A stretch of 30,506 bases of DNA from DATLYH01 sp035575035 (GCA_035575035.1 DATLYH010000378.1:1-30506), one strand, 5' to 3'; positions 13,497 through 22,282 are shown, counted from the stretch's first letter. The notes: a model not told the origin generated them from the letters alone. Program-made: numbers and translations.

Positions 13497-16292
13497 TCAC
13501 GGGGCCACACGGGTCAGCCGGTCCAGGGCGATCCGGGCCTCGCGGGTCAGCGCGGCCTGCGGATCTCCCTCGGATAGCCGTTGGAGCAGCTGCTGCGCCG
13601 CCTCGTTGCCGATCTGCTCCAGCACCGCCACGGCGCGCAGGCCGCGGATCTCATCCAGGCTGAGCAGCTTCTCCTCCCGCGAGCCGAGCAGGAGGGCTAC
13701 CTGGTTAATGGTGCGGCGCGAGGCGGCCGTGTCACGTAGCCGTTCCAGGATGGGCAAGGCGGTCGGCCCAATTCGCTGGAGCTCCTCCATCGCCTGGTGC
13801 CGTACTTCCTGGTCCTCGTCCTCTAGCTCGCCGATCAGCCGCACGATGTGCTGCTCAAGCTCCTTCTGCTGCTCGGCGTCGGGGAGCGGGACCGGTTGCA
13901 GCCGGCGCTCGAACAGGGCCAGGGCATACGACGGCGCAGCAGCGAGGGTGCCGGCGGCCTGGTAGGCAGCGGCGGCGTCCTCATCGGCCAGCGCCGCCCA
14001 GAGTTCCTCTAGTTGCCGGGCCGTCAGCGTCGGTGGCGGGACGGGGGCGCGGCGGGCCAGTTCCTCCAGGGGCCAGATGCGGGCGGTGCCGTCGTCGCCA
14101 CCCGAGGCCAGCCGGCGGCCGTCGGGCGAGAAGACCACCGCGTACACCGGCCCAACATGGCCCCGCAGCGCTACCAACCGTTTGCCCGTAGGCAGCTCCC
14201 ACAGCGTGATCTCGTTCTGCTTCTCGGGGGCGGCAATCCGCTTGTCGGCCGAGACGAGCAACCGGCCATCGGGCGAGAAGGCCACGGCGCTGGTCGGCGT
14301 CGTCGCAATGCGGAGGACCTCTAGGCCGGTCGCCAGTTCCCAGAGCCGCACACTGCCATCGTCGCCGCCCGAGGCCAGGAACCGGCCATCGGGCGAGAAG
14401 GCCACGGCACAGACATGCTGCTCATGACCTGTGAGTCGGTTGGTTTCCTCGCCGGCAGCGGGGTCCCAGAGGCGGACGGTGCCGTCCTCGCCGCCCGAGG
14501 CCAGCGTCTGACCGTCGGGGGAGAAGGCCACCCCCCAGACGCGCCCCTTGTGGCCGGTGAGCAGGTGCCGTAGTCTGCCTGCCAGCGGGTCCCAGACACC
14601 GATCGTGCCAGTGTGGTTGGCCGATGCCAGCGACAGGCCGTCCGCCGAGAACACCAGGGCGTAGACGTTTCCCTGCCCGCTTGGCCGGACGTAGCGCGCC
14701 TGGCCGGTGGCTAGGTCCCAGGCGCACAGTTTGCCGCCCGAGTTGCCGGCCACGACCATCCGGCCATCCGGGGAAACAGCGACAGCGCCATTCTGGCCGG
14801 GGACTGTCCAGAGATGCTGCACCGCGCCGGTAGTGGTGTCCCAGACGCGGACGGTGCCATCGAAGCAGGCCGAGGCCGCCAACTTGCCGTCCGGGGTGAA
14901 GGCAACGGCGCGAACGACGTTGCCGTGCTTGACGGCCAGACCGGTTCGGCCCGAGGGGGGAGCGGGAGGGGCGACAGGACGGGGTTCAGGCTGCTGCTGC
15001 CGTAACAGCGCTTCGAGGCGTTCGACTAGCTGGCCCGCGTCGTCGGGCCGAGCGTCGGCGTCCTCGTCCATGCAGGCCTCGAGCAGGTCGAGCAGGCCGG
15101 CCGACATGCCGCGTTCGGCCAGTGGGTGCCGCCAGCCGCGGCCGGCGGGCCGGCCGTGGCGCAGGTCGCCGGTGAGGAGTTGATACCAGATGATCCCTAG
15201 GGCGTAGATGTCATCACGTGGGTCGGGCGGCTCGCCGCGCAGCTGCTGCGGCGAAGCATAGAACGGCATGAACGCCCCGCGCAACACCGCTGCCAGGTTC
15301 TCGCCGCGGGCACCGCCTCGGGCCGCTGCCGCAATTGCCCGCGCTGCTGCTGTGCCGCTGGCGCCGAAGTCACTGATTAGCAGGTCGAGGTCGTTGTTCT
15401 CCGCTCGCCGCACCAGGACGTTGGCCGGCTTCAGCCCGCGGTGGACGAGGGCCGGCTTCAACCGGTGTGCCGGCCGCAGGGTCAATGCCAGGCGATGTAC
15501 CAGTCGGGCCACCCGGTCGGGAGAGGCGGCCTGCTGTTGGTGCAACCGCAGGATCATGCCGCCGAGGTCACCACCGCGGATGAACTCGTACTCCAGGCAA
15601 ACCGGCTCAGCGTCCAGATAGACCTGCCGCAACGGCACGATGCCGGGCGGCCGGCCGTACTGCAATAGCCGGTCGAGGTCAACCAACTCCTGCACCACCG
15701 TCTGGGCCGCTGCCTCGTCCGGGCAGAATTTCAGCACGGCGGTGATCCCCTTGAAATCCGGGTGCCTCACTTTCCAAATCTCACCCAGGGCCCCGGCGCC
15801 GAGCAACTCCTCCAGCTCCCAGGCGACCCCGGCCACAGGTTGATAGCCGGGCTCAAAGTCGGGCAGCTTCGGCGGCAGCAGGGGCAGCAGGTCGTCGGGA
15901 CCACGGAAGGCCAGGTTGCTTGGGACGGTGGTGCCGACGGGGTCGGCGGGGCGACGCAGCGAGCGGTGGATCATGGCCGGCACCTGGATTAGGTAGCGGG
16001 CCAGCGCCTGCTGCACCTCCAGCGGCAGGCCGTCGGCCGCCTCCTGGGCGGCGGCGGTTGCCATCCGGCGGATTTCCTCGGCCGGCGCCTGGGCCAGGGC
16101 CTGCAAGTCGGCGGCGAGCCGCGCCTCGGGCGCCGCATCGCCCCCCTTACTCTCCGCGTCCAACCGCTGGCGATAGGTGTGCCAGGCGTCCTGGACGATG
16201 TCCAGCAGGGCAGGGCCGAGCGGCACGGTCCCGCTGAGGGCCTTGAGGTTTCTACCAACGACCGCCTGGGCAACACACCGCAAGAAGCGCAT
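13497..16292 (-). CDS. Serine/threonine kinase-like protein with WD40 and HEAT-like repeats; catalytic Asp replaced
   Basis: The 931-residue protein has an N-terminal helical region (1-150), a kinase-like domain (about 160-440), at least six WD40 blades (about 455-745; repeated AVAFSPDGRxLASGGDDGxVRLWD) and a C-terminal HEAT-like helical tail (about 755-931). The kinase domain keeps a glycine-rich loop (LLGAGALGEIW), a candidate ATP-binding Lys (AVLKFC), Asn291 and DFG (Asp308), but the catalytic loop reads HRGLKPAN: the HRD aspartate is Gly286, from codon GGG (15435-15437). Related planctomycete kinases carry HRD, so this copy may be a pseudokinase acting as an ATP-binding scaffold. I chose the ATG at 16292 because CGGAG lies upstream; an upstream in-frame extension looks non-coding. 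No transmembrane helix is evident, so it is probably cytoplasmic. Confidence 0.88.
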   Translation of the reverse strand: MRFLRCVAQAVVGRNLKALSGTVPLGPALLDIVQDAWHTYRQRLDAESKGGDAAPEARLAADLQALAQAPAEEIRRMATAAAQEAADGLPLEVQQALARYLIQVPAMIHRSLRRPADPVGTTVPSNLAFRGPDDLLPLLPPKLPDFEPGYQPVAGVAWELEELLGAGALGEIWKVRHPDFKGITAVLKFCPDEAAAQTVVQELVDLDRLLQYGRPPGIVPLRQVYLDAEPVCLEYEFIRGGDLGGMILRLHQQQAASPDRVARLVHRLALTLRPAHRLKPALVHRGLKPANVLVRRAENNDLDLLISDFGASGTAAARAIAAAARGGARGENLAAVLRGAFMPFYASPQQLRGEPPDPRDDIYALGIIWYQLLTGDLRHGRPAGRGWRHPLAERGMSAGLLDLLEACMDEDADARPDDAGQLVERLEALLRQQQPEPRPVAPPAPPSGRTGLAVKHGNVVRAVAFTPDGKLAASACFDGTVRVWDTTTGAVQHLWTVPGQNGAVAVSPDGRMVVAGNSGGKLCAWDLATGQARYVRPSGQGNVYALVFSADGLSLASANHTGTIGVWDPLAGRLRHLLTGHKGRVWGVAFSPDGQTLASGGEDGTVRLWDPAAGEETNRLTGHEQHVCAVAFSPDGRFLASGGDDGSVRLWELATGLEVLRIATTPTSAVAFSPDGRLLVSADKRIAAPEKQNEITLWELPTGKRLVALRGHVGPVYAVVFSPDGRRLASGGDDGTARIWPLEELARRAPVPPPTLTARQLEELWAALADEDAAAAYQAAGTLAAAPSYALALFERRLQPVPLPDAEQQKELEQHIVRLIGELEDEDQEVRHQAMEELQRIGPTALPILERLRDTAASRRTINQVALLLGSREEKLLSLDEIRGLRAVAVLEQIGNEAAQQLLQRLSEGDPQAALTREARIALDRLTRVAP

Positions 16293-16835
16293 GGCCGTCC
16301 ACTCCGAGAGAGGAAGAGCGCGTCGCAGCCGAACCCGTTCAGACAGGTTAGACCTGCAACCATGGAGCGGCCCCAGGTCTGTGATCACCCGGTAGCCGGA
16401 AGGGGAGCTTCCAGGTTTGTCGAGGGGGGCCGGGCAGCGAGCAGCCACTCACCTGCTTCACCGACCTCTTTACAACAGGTTGCCCGGTTTCTCAAGAGGC
16501 GACTTGCCCGAAATGCCGCACCAGCCTGCCGGCAGCGAGTCAAGGTTCAGGGACCGCCGACTTGACGCCGGCGGGGAAGAGGTTGCCGGCTCCCTCAGAG
16601 TTACCAGGTCCCCGGCCGTTAGCATAACAGATTTGCGAGAGAAAGTCCTGGGTTAGTTTGATGGGGAGTGTCTTGCCGTGGCGGCCGGAGGCACCAGAGG
16701 GCCAGGAGTCGGCTTTCCCTGCCCGGGGCCTTCTGCTATAAGCCCGCCGATCCGGACAGGGGAGCGGGTCGCTGCCGGGGGGAACGGTCCCGCCCGGCCG
16801 TGGGTGCCCCTCCTGTCCCCGGAGCGAACCGAATC
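16293..16835. other. Divergent intergenic region between the kinase-like and FHA genes
   Basis: About 540 bases separate the two divergent genes. They include a candidate minus-strand extended -10 (TGTTATGCT, 16621-16629) that could drive the kinase-like gene at a distance of 330 bases, and the FHA promoter at 16714-16742. No convincing coding sequence was seen. Confidence 0.4.
16714..16742 (+). promoter_or_regulatory. Promoter of the FHA gene
   Basis: TGCTATAAG (TG at 16734-16735, TATAAG at 16737-16742) is an extended -10 element, with TTTCCC at 16714-16719 spaced 17 bases upstream. The predicted start is about 85 bases before the FHA start codon. Confidence 0.5.
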
Positions 16836-17324
16836 ATGGACGATCCTTCCAAGCCTGCGGACGAAAGCCCTCTCCCCCTGTTGCGACCGCACGGGCACCG
16901 CGGTCCCGACCCGGAACTGCCTCCCGGCTTCTTCCCACTGCGGTTAGTGCTGCGGCCGACCGGCGCCGGCGTGGACCTGACCCGGCCTGACATGGTGGTC
17001 GGCCGCCACAGCCAGGCCGACATCCGGCTGCCGCTGCCCGATGTCAGCCGCCGCCATTGCCGCTTTCTCTTCCTCGATGGCCACTGGGAGGTTTTCGACC
17101 TGAACAGCCTGAACGGTACCTTCGTCAACGAGCGGCGTGTGCGGCACGCCGTCCTGCATGACCGCGACACCATCCGCATGGGCGGCTTCACCTTCGAGGT
17201 CCGCCTGGCCATCAGTGACCCCACGATCGAGCTTCCCGCCCGACCGGCTCCCCGAGACCTGATCGGCCGCATTGTCGAGGCGCTGCCCTCCGAGAACGAC
17301 CGGCAGGCCCGACGGGCATCTTGA
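16836..17324 (+). CDS. FHA domain protein
   Basis: The 162-residue soluble protein has a short Pro-rich N-terminus and one forkhead-associated domain (about residues 35-130) with all canonical phosphothreonine-contact motifs: GRHSQADIRL (about 56), VSRRHCRF (about 72) and LNSLNGTFVNE (about 91). FHA domains bind phosphothreonine on kinase substrates. It is divergent from the kinase-like WD40 gene across ~540 bases, which suggests but does not prove a shared signalling role. CGGAG lies about 10 bases upstream of the ATG, and frame and composition support this start. Confidence 0.88.
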   Translation: MDDPSKPADESPLPLLRPHGHRGPDPELPPGFFPLRLVLRPTGAGVDLTRPDMVVGRHSQADIRLPLPDVSRRHCRFLFLDGHWEVFDLNSLNGTFVNERRVRHAVLHDRDTIRMGGFTFEVRLAISDPTIELPARPAPRDLIGRIVEALPSENDRQARRAS

Positions 17325-17344
17325 CCTTCCGCCCTGCCCCTGCA

Positions 17345-17397
17345 CGAAGCCGCCCGACTTCGGGCATGCCGGCCCTCCCCGAGGTCGGGCGACTTCG
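17345..17397. repeat. 20-bp inverted repeat downstream of the FHA gene
   Basis: CGAAGCCGCCCGACTTCGGG (17345-17364) pairs with 17378-17397 with two mismatches across a 13-base loop. No T-run follows. It may end the FHA transcript, but its form also fits a dispersed palindromic repeat. Confidence 0.55.
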
Positions 17398-17436
17398 GCT
17401 ACCAGGATGACGCTATCCGGCCCTCCCTGCCGCCGT

Positions 17437-17442
17437 TATGAT
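17437..17442 (+). promoter_or_regulatory. TATGAT -10 element immediately before a start codon
   Basis: TATGAT ends six bases before the ATG at 17449, so transcription would begin at or next to the A of the start codon. The gene has no Shine-Dalgarno, which together suggests a leaderless mRNA. The -35 region is not recognisable. Confidence 0.45.
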
Positions 17443-17448
17443 GGGGGC

Positions 17449-18315
17449 ATGGCAAACGGTATCCTTCTCGACCGCGAAGAGTACATCGAGCAGGCCTACT
17501 TCTTCCGTGTCTTTCGCGAGCGGCTGGCCGAGAACATGGCCGCCCAGGAGATTCTGGAGCGCGTCCATGAAGAGATCCTGGCCACGACCCGGCTGCCGCT
17601 GGCCATCCAGTTTTTGGCCACGGAGATCAAGCACACCGGCCTGCTCTCCTCCGGTTTCATCCGGCTGGCGCACTACTTCACCCCCTTCCAGAGCTTCGTG
17701 ATCGCCCGGACCGAGCAGGAAGGGCTCCGGTTCCCTATGGAGATCGCGCTGTTGGTGCTGCAGCGCGAGGCGGAATACCGGGCCGGCCAGCCGATCCCTT
17801 CGGGGCTGTTCACTTATCAGTTCGAGGTGCTCAGCCGCAACCGCCTCGGTTACGACGACGGCCTGGCGGCGATGGCGGCTGACCCGTTTTATGACCGGGA
17901 TTGGAAGGAATTCCTGGGCCGGCTGCGCGTGCAGCTGGGTGTGGTGGAGCTGGCAGAGATCATCTATCTCCGCTCGGAGCTATATGTCAAGGACCAGCGG
18001 CGGCAGGCTCCTGACTACGAGCCGCCCGTGCCGCCGCTTTTCGGCGAGAAGGAAGGCCGGATTGCGCGGGCCAACCGCGGCCGCGACCCGCTGCTGCTGT
18101 TCGCGGCGTTACAGCGACAACTCGGCTACCCCGAGGTGCCTCGGCCGAAGCCGCGTGACGATGTCGTCTTCAAGCTGGAAACGATCCAGAACAAGCTGCG
18201 CGACCTGGAGCAGCGCATCAAGCTGCTGGAGGGCGAGGTGCGCGGCCAGATCGACCTGAGCCAGTTTGGCAAACCCGACATCCTCTCCGGCGGCCCGGAG
18301 GTGGAGATCGGTTGA
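17449..18315 (+). CDS. Conserved hypothetical protein with C-terminal coiled coil
   Basis: The 288-residue soluble protein is of a family I do not recognise. Residues 1-110 are helical and amphipathic (MANGILLDREEYIEQAYFFRVFRERLAENMAAQEILERVHEEIL), the middle contains LFTYQFEVLSRNRLGYDDGLAAMAADPFYDRDWKEFL, and residues ~238-270 form a coiled coil (VFKLETIQNKLRDLEQRIKLLEGEVR). There is no signal peptide or membrane segment. The full-length, well-ordered composition argues for a real gene, and I recall similar proteins in planctomycetes. The ATG at 17449 lacks a ribosome-binding site but follows a TATGAT box by six bases. The gene ends 22 bases before the convergent end of gyrA. Confidence 0.75.
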   Translation: MANGILLDREEYIEQAYFFRVFRERLAENMAAQEILERVHEEILATTRLPLAIQFLATEIKHTGLLSSGFIRLAHYFTPFQSFVIARTEQEGLRFPMEIALLVLQREAEYRAGQPIPSGLFTYQFEVLSRNRLGYDDGLAAMAADPFYDRDWKEFLGRLRVQLGVVELAEIIYLRSELYVKDQRRQAPDYEPPVPPLFGEKEGRIARANRGRDPLLLFAALQRQLGYPEVPRPKPRDDVVFKLETIQNKLRDLEQRIKLLEGEVRGQIDLSQFGKPDILSGGPEVEIG

Positions 18316-18337
18316 GGAGGACACGCCAAGATGGCGT

Positions 18338-21142
18338 CTACGCCTCCGGCTCCCCCGCCGGTGATTCGCCTGTTTCTTCTCTCCGTCCCGCTTCTGCCGA
18401 CGCCTCGGCGGGCGGCTCCTCCTCGTCCTCGCGAGCCACCTTGGCGATCGAGGCGATCCGGTCGCCCTCATTCAGGCTCATGATGCGCACCCCCTGCGTG
18501 TTCCGGCCGGTGACGCGGATCTCATCGACATGGGTGCGGTTGACCATCCCCTGGGTCGTGATCAACATCACGTCGTCGCCGTCGCGCACCGAGAGGACGC
18601 CGACCACGGGGCCGTTCCGTTCGGTGGTACGGATGTCGCGCAGTCCCTTGCCGCCGCGCCGCTGCTTGCGGTAGCGCATAGTGCCAGAGAAAGGGGTCAG
18701 GGGCGAGGGATCAGGGGTCAGGGACGAATCGCCCACTTCGATCTCCTCTTCGACGACCTCTTCCTCCTCGACCTCTTCTTCTAACCCCTGACCCCTCGCC
18801 CCTGACCCCTCGATGCCGGCGATGTTGGCCCCGAACGGCGTTCGCTTGCCGTAGCCGTTCTCGCACACCGTCAGCAGATAGCCCTGCGGGTCGGCTACCA
18901 CCATGCCGACGACCGTGTCCCCCTCTTGCAAGGTGATGCCCTTGACCCCCCGGGTATTGCGGCCCATGGCGCGGACGTCGGCCTCGTCGAAGCGGATCGC
19001 CATGCCCATGCGCGTGCTCAGCACCACCTCGTCGCCCGGCCGGGTCAGGGCTACGTCGATCAGGGTATCTCCCTCCTCCAGGCTGATGCCGATGATGCCG
19101 CCGCTCTTGGGCCGGCTGTACTCTGTCAGGGCCGTCTTCTTCACCAGCCCGTTGCGGGTTGCCATCAGTAGATGGGCATCGCTGCTGAAGCGGCGCACCG
19201 GGATGACGCTGGTGATCTTCTCCTCCGGCTTGAGGGCCAGCACGTTGGCGATGGCCCGGCCGGTGCTCGTCCGGCTCATCTGCGGAATGTCGTAGACCTT
19301 CAGCCAGTAGACCTGCCCCCGGTTGGTGAAGCAGAGCAGGTAGGCGTGGGTCGAGGCGACGAAGAAGTGCTCGATGAAGTCGTCTTCGCGGGTCGTTCCG
19401 CCGGAGACTCCCTTGCCGCCGCGGTGCTGCGTCCGGTAGGTGTTCAAGGGCAGCCGCTTGATGTAGCCGTGGTGGCTAAGGGTGATGGCGTTCATCTCCT
19501 CGGCGATCAGGTCCTCGTAACGGACCTTGCCGACGGCGTCGGTAAAGCCGGTCCGCCGTTCGTCGCCGTACTTGTCGCGCAGCTCTTCCAGCTCCTTCTT
19601 AATCACCTCCAGCACGCCGCGGTCGCTGGCCAGGAGCTGCTCATAGCCGATGATCTTGCCGCGGAGGTCGTTGTACTCCTTGACGATCTCGTCGCGCTCC
19701 AGAGCAGCGAGTTGGCCGAGTTGGAGCCGGACCACTGCCTCGGCCTGGGCCTCGCTCATCCGATAACTCTCCTGCACGCCGATCTCGCGCTGCAAGGCGG
19801 CGAAGTGCTCGGCCCCCAAAGCCCGCTCCATCAGGGCAGCGGCCACGGCCAGGTTCTGCAAGCGCTCCTTGGCTTCGGCCCGGCTCGGCGAGCTGCGGCA
19901 AATCTGAATCACCTCGTCCAGCGACGAGATGGCGATCAGCTGGCCTTCGAGGATGTGCGACCGCCGCTTGGCTTCGCGGAGGTGGAACTCGGTCCGCCGG
20001 CGGATTACCTGCACTCGGTGGCGAAGGAACTCCTCGAGCATCTGCTTGAGGGTGAGGGTCCGCGGCCGGCCATCCACCAGGGCCAGCAGGATGATGCTCG
20101 CTGTCTTTTGCAGCGGTGTGTACTGGTAGAGTTGGTTAAGGATCAGGTGCGGGTCGGCATCGCGCTTGATGTCGAGCACCAGCCGAACCGGCTCGCCGGA
20201 GCGCTGGCTCGACTCATCGCGGACGGCGGCGACCCCCTTGATCCGCTCCTCCTTGACCAGGTTGCCGATCTCCTCGGCCAGGCGGTTGCGGGTCACCTGG
20301 AACGGCACCTCGGTGATGACAATCTGGGTGCGGTTCCCTTCCTCGCGGATGTCGGCCCGGGCGCGGAGAATGACCTTACCGCGGCCGGTGGTGTAACCGT
20401 CGATGATCCCCTGCCGCCCGCAGATGACGCCGCCGGTCGGATAGTCCGGACCGGGGATGATCTCCATCAGCTCTTCAAGGGTGACGTCCGGATCCTCAAT
20501 AAGACGGATCAGGGCGTTACAGACCTCGCGGAGGTTGTGGGGCGGGATCTCGGTGGCCATGCCGACCGCGATGCCGTCGGAACCGTTGACCAGCAGATTG
20601 GGGAACTTGCTGGGCAGGACGAGTGGCTCGCGGTACTTGCCGTCGTAGTTGTCGATGAAATCGACAGTATCGTATTCGAGGTCGGCAAGCATCTCGGCGC
20701 CGACTGGCGAGAGGCGGGCCTCGGTGTAGCGGTGGGCGGCGGGAGGCAGGCCGGCGATGGAGCCGAAGTTCCCCTGCGGGTGGATCAGACGGTGACGCAT
20801 GGTCCAGTCCTGGGCCATGTGGACCAGCGTCATGTAGATGGAAGCATCGCCGTGGGGGTGATAGCGCTTCATCGTCTCGCCGATGATGCCGGCGCATTTG
20901 GTGGTGGCGGCGGTCGGCCCCAGGCCGAGGTCGTTCATCGCCACCAGGATGCGGCGCTGCGACGGCTTGAGTCCATCGCGGACGTCCGGCAGGGCCCGGC
21001 TGATGATGACGCTCATCGCGTAGGTCAGGTAGCTGTCCTTCAGTTCGTCCGCGATGTTGAGCGGTTCGTAGGGGCTGCCGTTGCCGTCGCCGGTGGGGGG
21101 AGTTTGCGGCGGATTGGTTCCAGGAGGAAGTATGTCCGACAA
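18338..21142 (-). CDS. gyrA: DNA gyrase subunit A
   Basis: The 934-residue protein is the cutting/rejoining subunit of DNA gyrase, which introduces negative supercoils together with GyrB (not in this window). The winged-helix and tower domains (about 30-540) carry the catalytic Tyr139 in HRYTEARLSP. The C-terminal beta-pinwheel (about 550-900) has QHRGGKG (about 571; GyrA-box with one change) and a second, perfect QRRGGKG (about 825). In the quinolone pocket (HPHGDASIYM, 95-104), the residues equivalent to E. coli Ser83 and Asp87 are Ala100 and Met104. An acidic, repeat-flanked insertion lies at ~775-820, and the tail is acidic. Translation seems to begin at TTG 21142 after GAGGA; the next ATG would remove the N-terminal arm. 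Confidence 0.97.
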   Translation of the reverse strand: MSDILPPGTNPPQTPPTGDGNGSPYEPLNIADELKDSYLTYAMSVIISRALPDVRDGLKPSQRRILVAMNDLGLGPTAATTKCAGIIGETMKRYHPHGDASIYMTLVHMAQDWTMRHRLIHPQGNFGSIAGLPPAAHRYTEARLSPVGAEMLADLEYDTVDFIDNYDGKYREPLVLPSKFPNLLVNGSDGIAVGMATEIPPHNLREVCNALIRLIEDPDVTLEELMEIIPGPDYPTGGVICGRQGIIDGYTTGRGKVILRARADIREEGNRTQIVITEVPFQVTRNRLAEEIGNLVKEERIKGVAAVRDESSQRSGEPVRLVLDIKRDADPHLILNQLYQYTPLQKTASIILLALVDGRPRTLTLKQMLEEFLRHRVQVIRRRTEFHLREAKRRSHILEGQLIAISSLDEVIQICRSSPSRAEAKERLQNLAVAAALMERALGAEHFAALQREIGVQESYRMSEAQAEAVVRLQLGQLAALERDEIVKEYNDLRGKIIGYEQLLASDRGVLEVIKKELEELRDKYGDERRTGFTDAVGKVRYEDLIAEEMNAITLSHHGYIKRLPLNTYRTQHRGGKGVSGGTTREDDFIEHFFVASTHAYLLCFTNRGQVYWLKVYDIPQMSRTSTGRAIANVLALKPEEKITSVIPVRRFSSDAHLLMATRNGLVKKTALTEYSRPKSGGIIGISLEEGDTLIDVALTRPGDEVVLSTRMGMAIRFDEADVRAMGRNTRGVKGITLQEGDTVVGMVVADPQGYLLTVCENGYGKRTPFGANIAGIEGSGARGQGLEEEVEEEEVVEEEIEVGDSSLTPDPSPLTPFSGTMRYRKQRRGGKGLRDIRTTERNGPVVGVLSVRDGDDVMLITTQGMVNRTHVDEIRVTGRNTQGVRIMSLNEGDRIASIAKVAREDEEEPPAEASAEAGRREETGESPAGEPEA
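18692..18810. repeat. 26-bp inverted repeats flanking an acidic insertion in gyrA
   Basis: A 26-base arm at 18692-18717 (AGGGGTCAGGGGCGAGGG followed by A) and its reverse complement at 18785-18810 match at 25 of 26 positions and enclose ~67 bases that encode a run of Glu/Val. On the protein level the arms give SLTPDPSPLTP and GSGARGQGLE, low-complexity sequences typical of dispersed planctomycete repeats. The whole element is in frame. Confidence 0.6.
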
Positions 21143-21298
21143 GGGAGGAATCCTCGACCGATCAAAGGAAATGCCGACCCGCGGTCGGCTGGATGCTCTT
21201 CTTGTTTGGTGTTTTTATCTTAGCAAATGGGGCCCTTTTCCTCTACCGCGGTTGCGGCCGGACGGTCCGGTTGCCTGGACGGTTTCGCCCGGCGCGGG

Positions 21299-21304
21299 GA
21301 TAAT
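21299..21304 (+). promoter_or_regulatory. Candidate -10 (GATAAT) for the DUF4058 gene
   Basis: GATAAT lies 20 bases upstream of the start codon, just before the GGAGG ribosome-binding site. No clear -35 was found. Confidence 0.35.
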
Positions 21305-21323
21305 GACGAGGTAGGAGGTTGTC

Positions 21324-22061
21324 ATGCCCTTACGGGATCACTTCCATTCTCCCTGGAAGGACGAGAACTTTTGGGAAGGTTTCCACAGCGCGTGGGCCAA
21401 CACCATCGTGCGCTACCTCAACGGCTCTGTGCTGTCCCGCCGCTATCGCGCTCTCCCCCAAGTCCATCTGGGCGCCTGGGTAGAGGCCGATGTTGCTACC
21501 TTTGAACGTGATACGAGCCAAGGGGCCGTCCCGGTGGCGGAAGGTGATTCGGGAGAGGGTACTGCCACGGCCGTCTGGACGCCCCCTGAACCGGTGCAAA
21601 CGCTGGCCGTTGATTTTCCCAACCAGGATGTCTTTGAAGTGCGGGTGCTCGACGAGGGCCGTGACATGCGCCTGGTCGCGGTGGTCGAGCTCGTGAGCCC
21701 GGCGAACAAGGACTGGGCGGAACACCGGCGCGGCTTCGTGAGCAAATGTGCGGCTTACCTGCTCCAGCAGATCGGCGTCGTGCTGGTGGACATTGTCACG
21801 GAGCGGCGCGCCAACCTGCACCGGGAGTTGCTTGAACTACTCGCTTTGAAGCCGGCGACTGTCGAGGTTCCCGACCTTTATGCCGTGGCCTACCGTACAC
21901 ACAAGGAGAACGGCCAATGGCACCTGGATAATTGGCCGTATGCGCTGGCGGTGGGAAGTCCGCTGCCGACCCTGCCCCTTTGGCTGGCCAGCGATTTCTC
22001 GGTCCCGGTCGATTTGGAGTGGATTTACGAAGAGACCTGCCAGGTTCTCCGGATCGAGTGA
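21324..22061 (+). CDS. DUF4058 family protein
   Basis: The 245-residue soluble protein begins MPLRDHFHSPWKDENFWEGFHSAWANTIVRYLN, the characteristic opening of DUF4058, a family abundant in planctomycetes and cyanobacteria. The central VAVVELVSPANKDWAEHRRGFVSKCAAYLLQ and VVLVDIV resemble the core of Uma2-like PD-(D/E)xK-fold proteins, but I cannot confirm a nuclease site. The function is unknown. A perfect GGAGG lies 7 bases before the ATG. It is the divergent neighbour of gyrA across ~180 bases, with no obvious operon partner. Confidence 0.82.
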   Translation: MPLRDHFHSPWKDENFWEGFHSAWANTIVRYLNGSVLSRRYRALPQVHLGAWVEADVATFERDTSQGAVPVAEGDSGEGTATAVWTPPEPVQTLAVDFPNQDVFEVRVLDEGRDMRLVAVVELVSPANKDWAEHRRGFVSKCAAYLLQQIGVVLVDIVTERRANLHRELLELLALKPATVEVPDLYAVAYRTHKENGQWHLDNWPYALAVGSPLPTLPLWLASDFSVPVDLEWIYEETCQVLRIE

Positions 22062-22096
22062 AAGAGCTGGCCACCCTGCTTCATTGATCGCCCTTC

Positions 22097-22121
22097 ACCT
22101 GCTGTCTTTCTCCGCAGGTGG
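22097..22121. terminator. Weak hairpin between convergent genes
   Basis: CACCTGC (22097-22103) pairs with GCAGGTG (22115-22121). There is no T-run. It lies 36 bases after the DUF4058 stop and may assist termination. Confidence 0.3.
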
Positions 22122-22282
22122 CTTGCTGCAAGGCTGGGCCGGGTCGCTCATCGGACCGCTCTCCCTGCAAGGTTATGGCACGCCCGACGCGGAACCTTAC
22201 AGAGATTCCGGGCCAAGTCCAGGGCATTCCCACGAGGGCGGCTGGGTGCAGAGCGAGGACCGCCAGACCCCCGGCAGCACCG

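Noticed and set aside
11513..13663. Long plus-strand open frame (716 codons) across the YTV gene and the adjoining gap
   Set aside because: It mirrors the 96-base repeats of the minus-strand gene and has no ribosome-binding site; the minus-strand gene has a signal peptide and AGGAG.
19172..21223. Long plus-strand open frame (683 codons) opposite gyrA
   Set aside because: It is the antisense frame of gyrA, with no start signal, and its Val/Leu/Asp-biased composition is that expected of a shadow in high-GC DNA.
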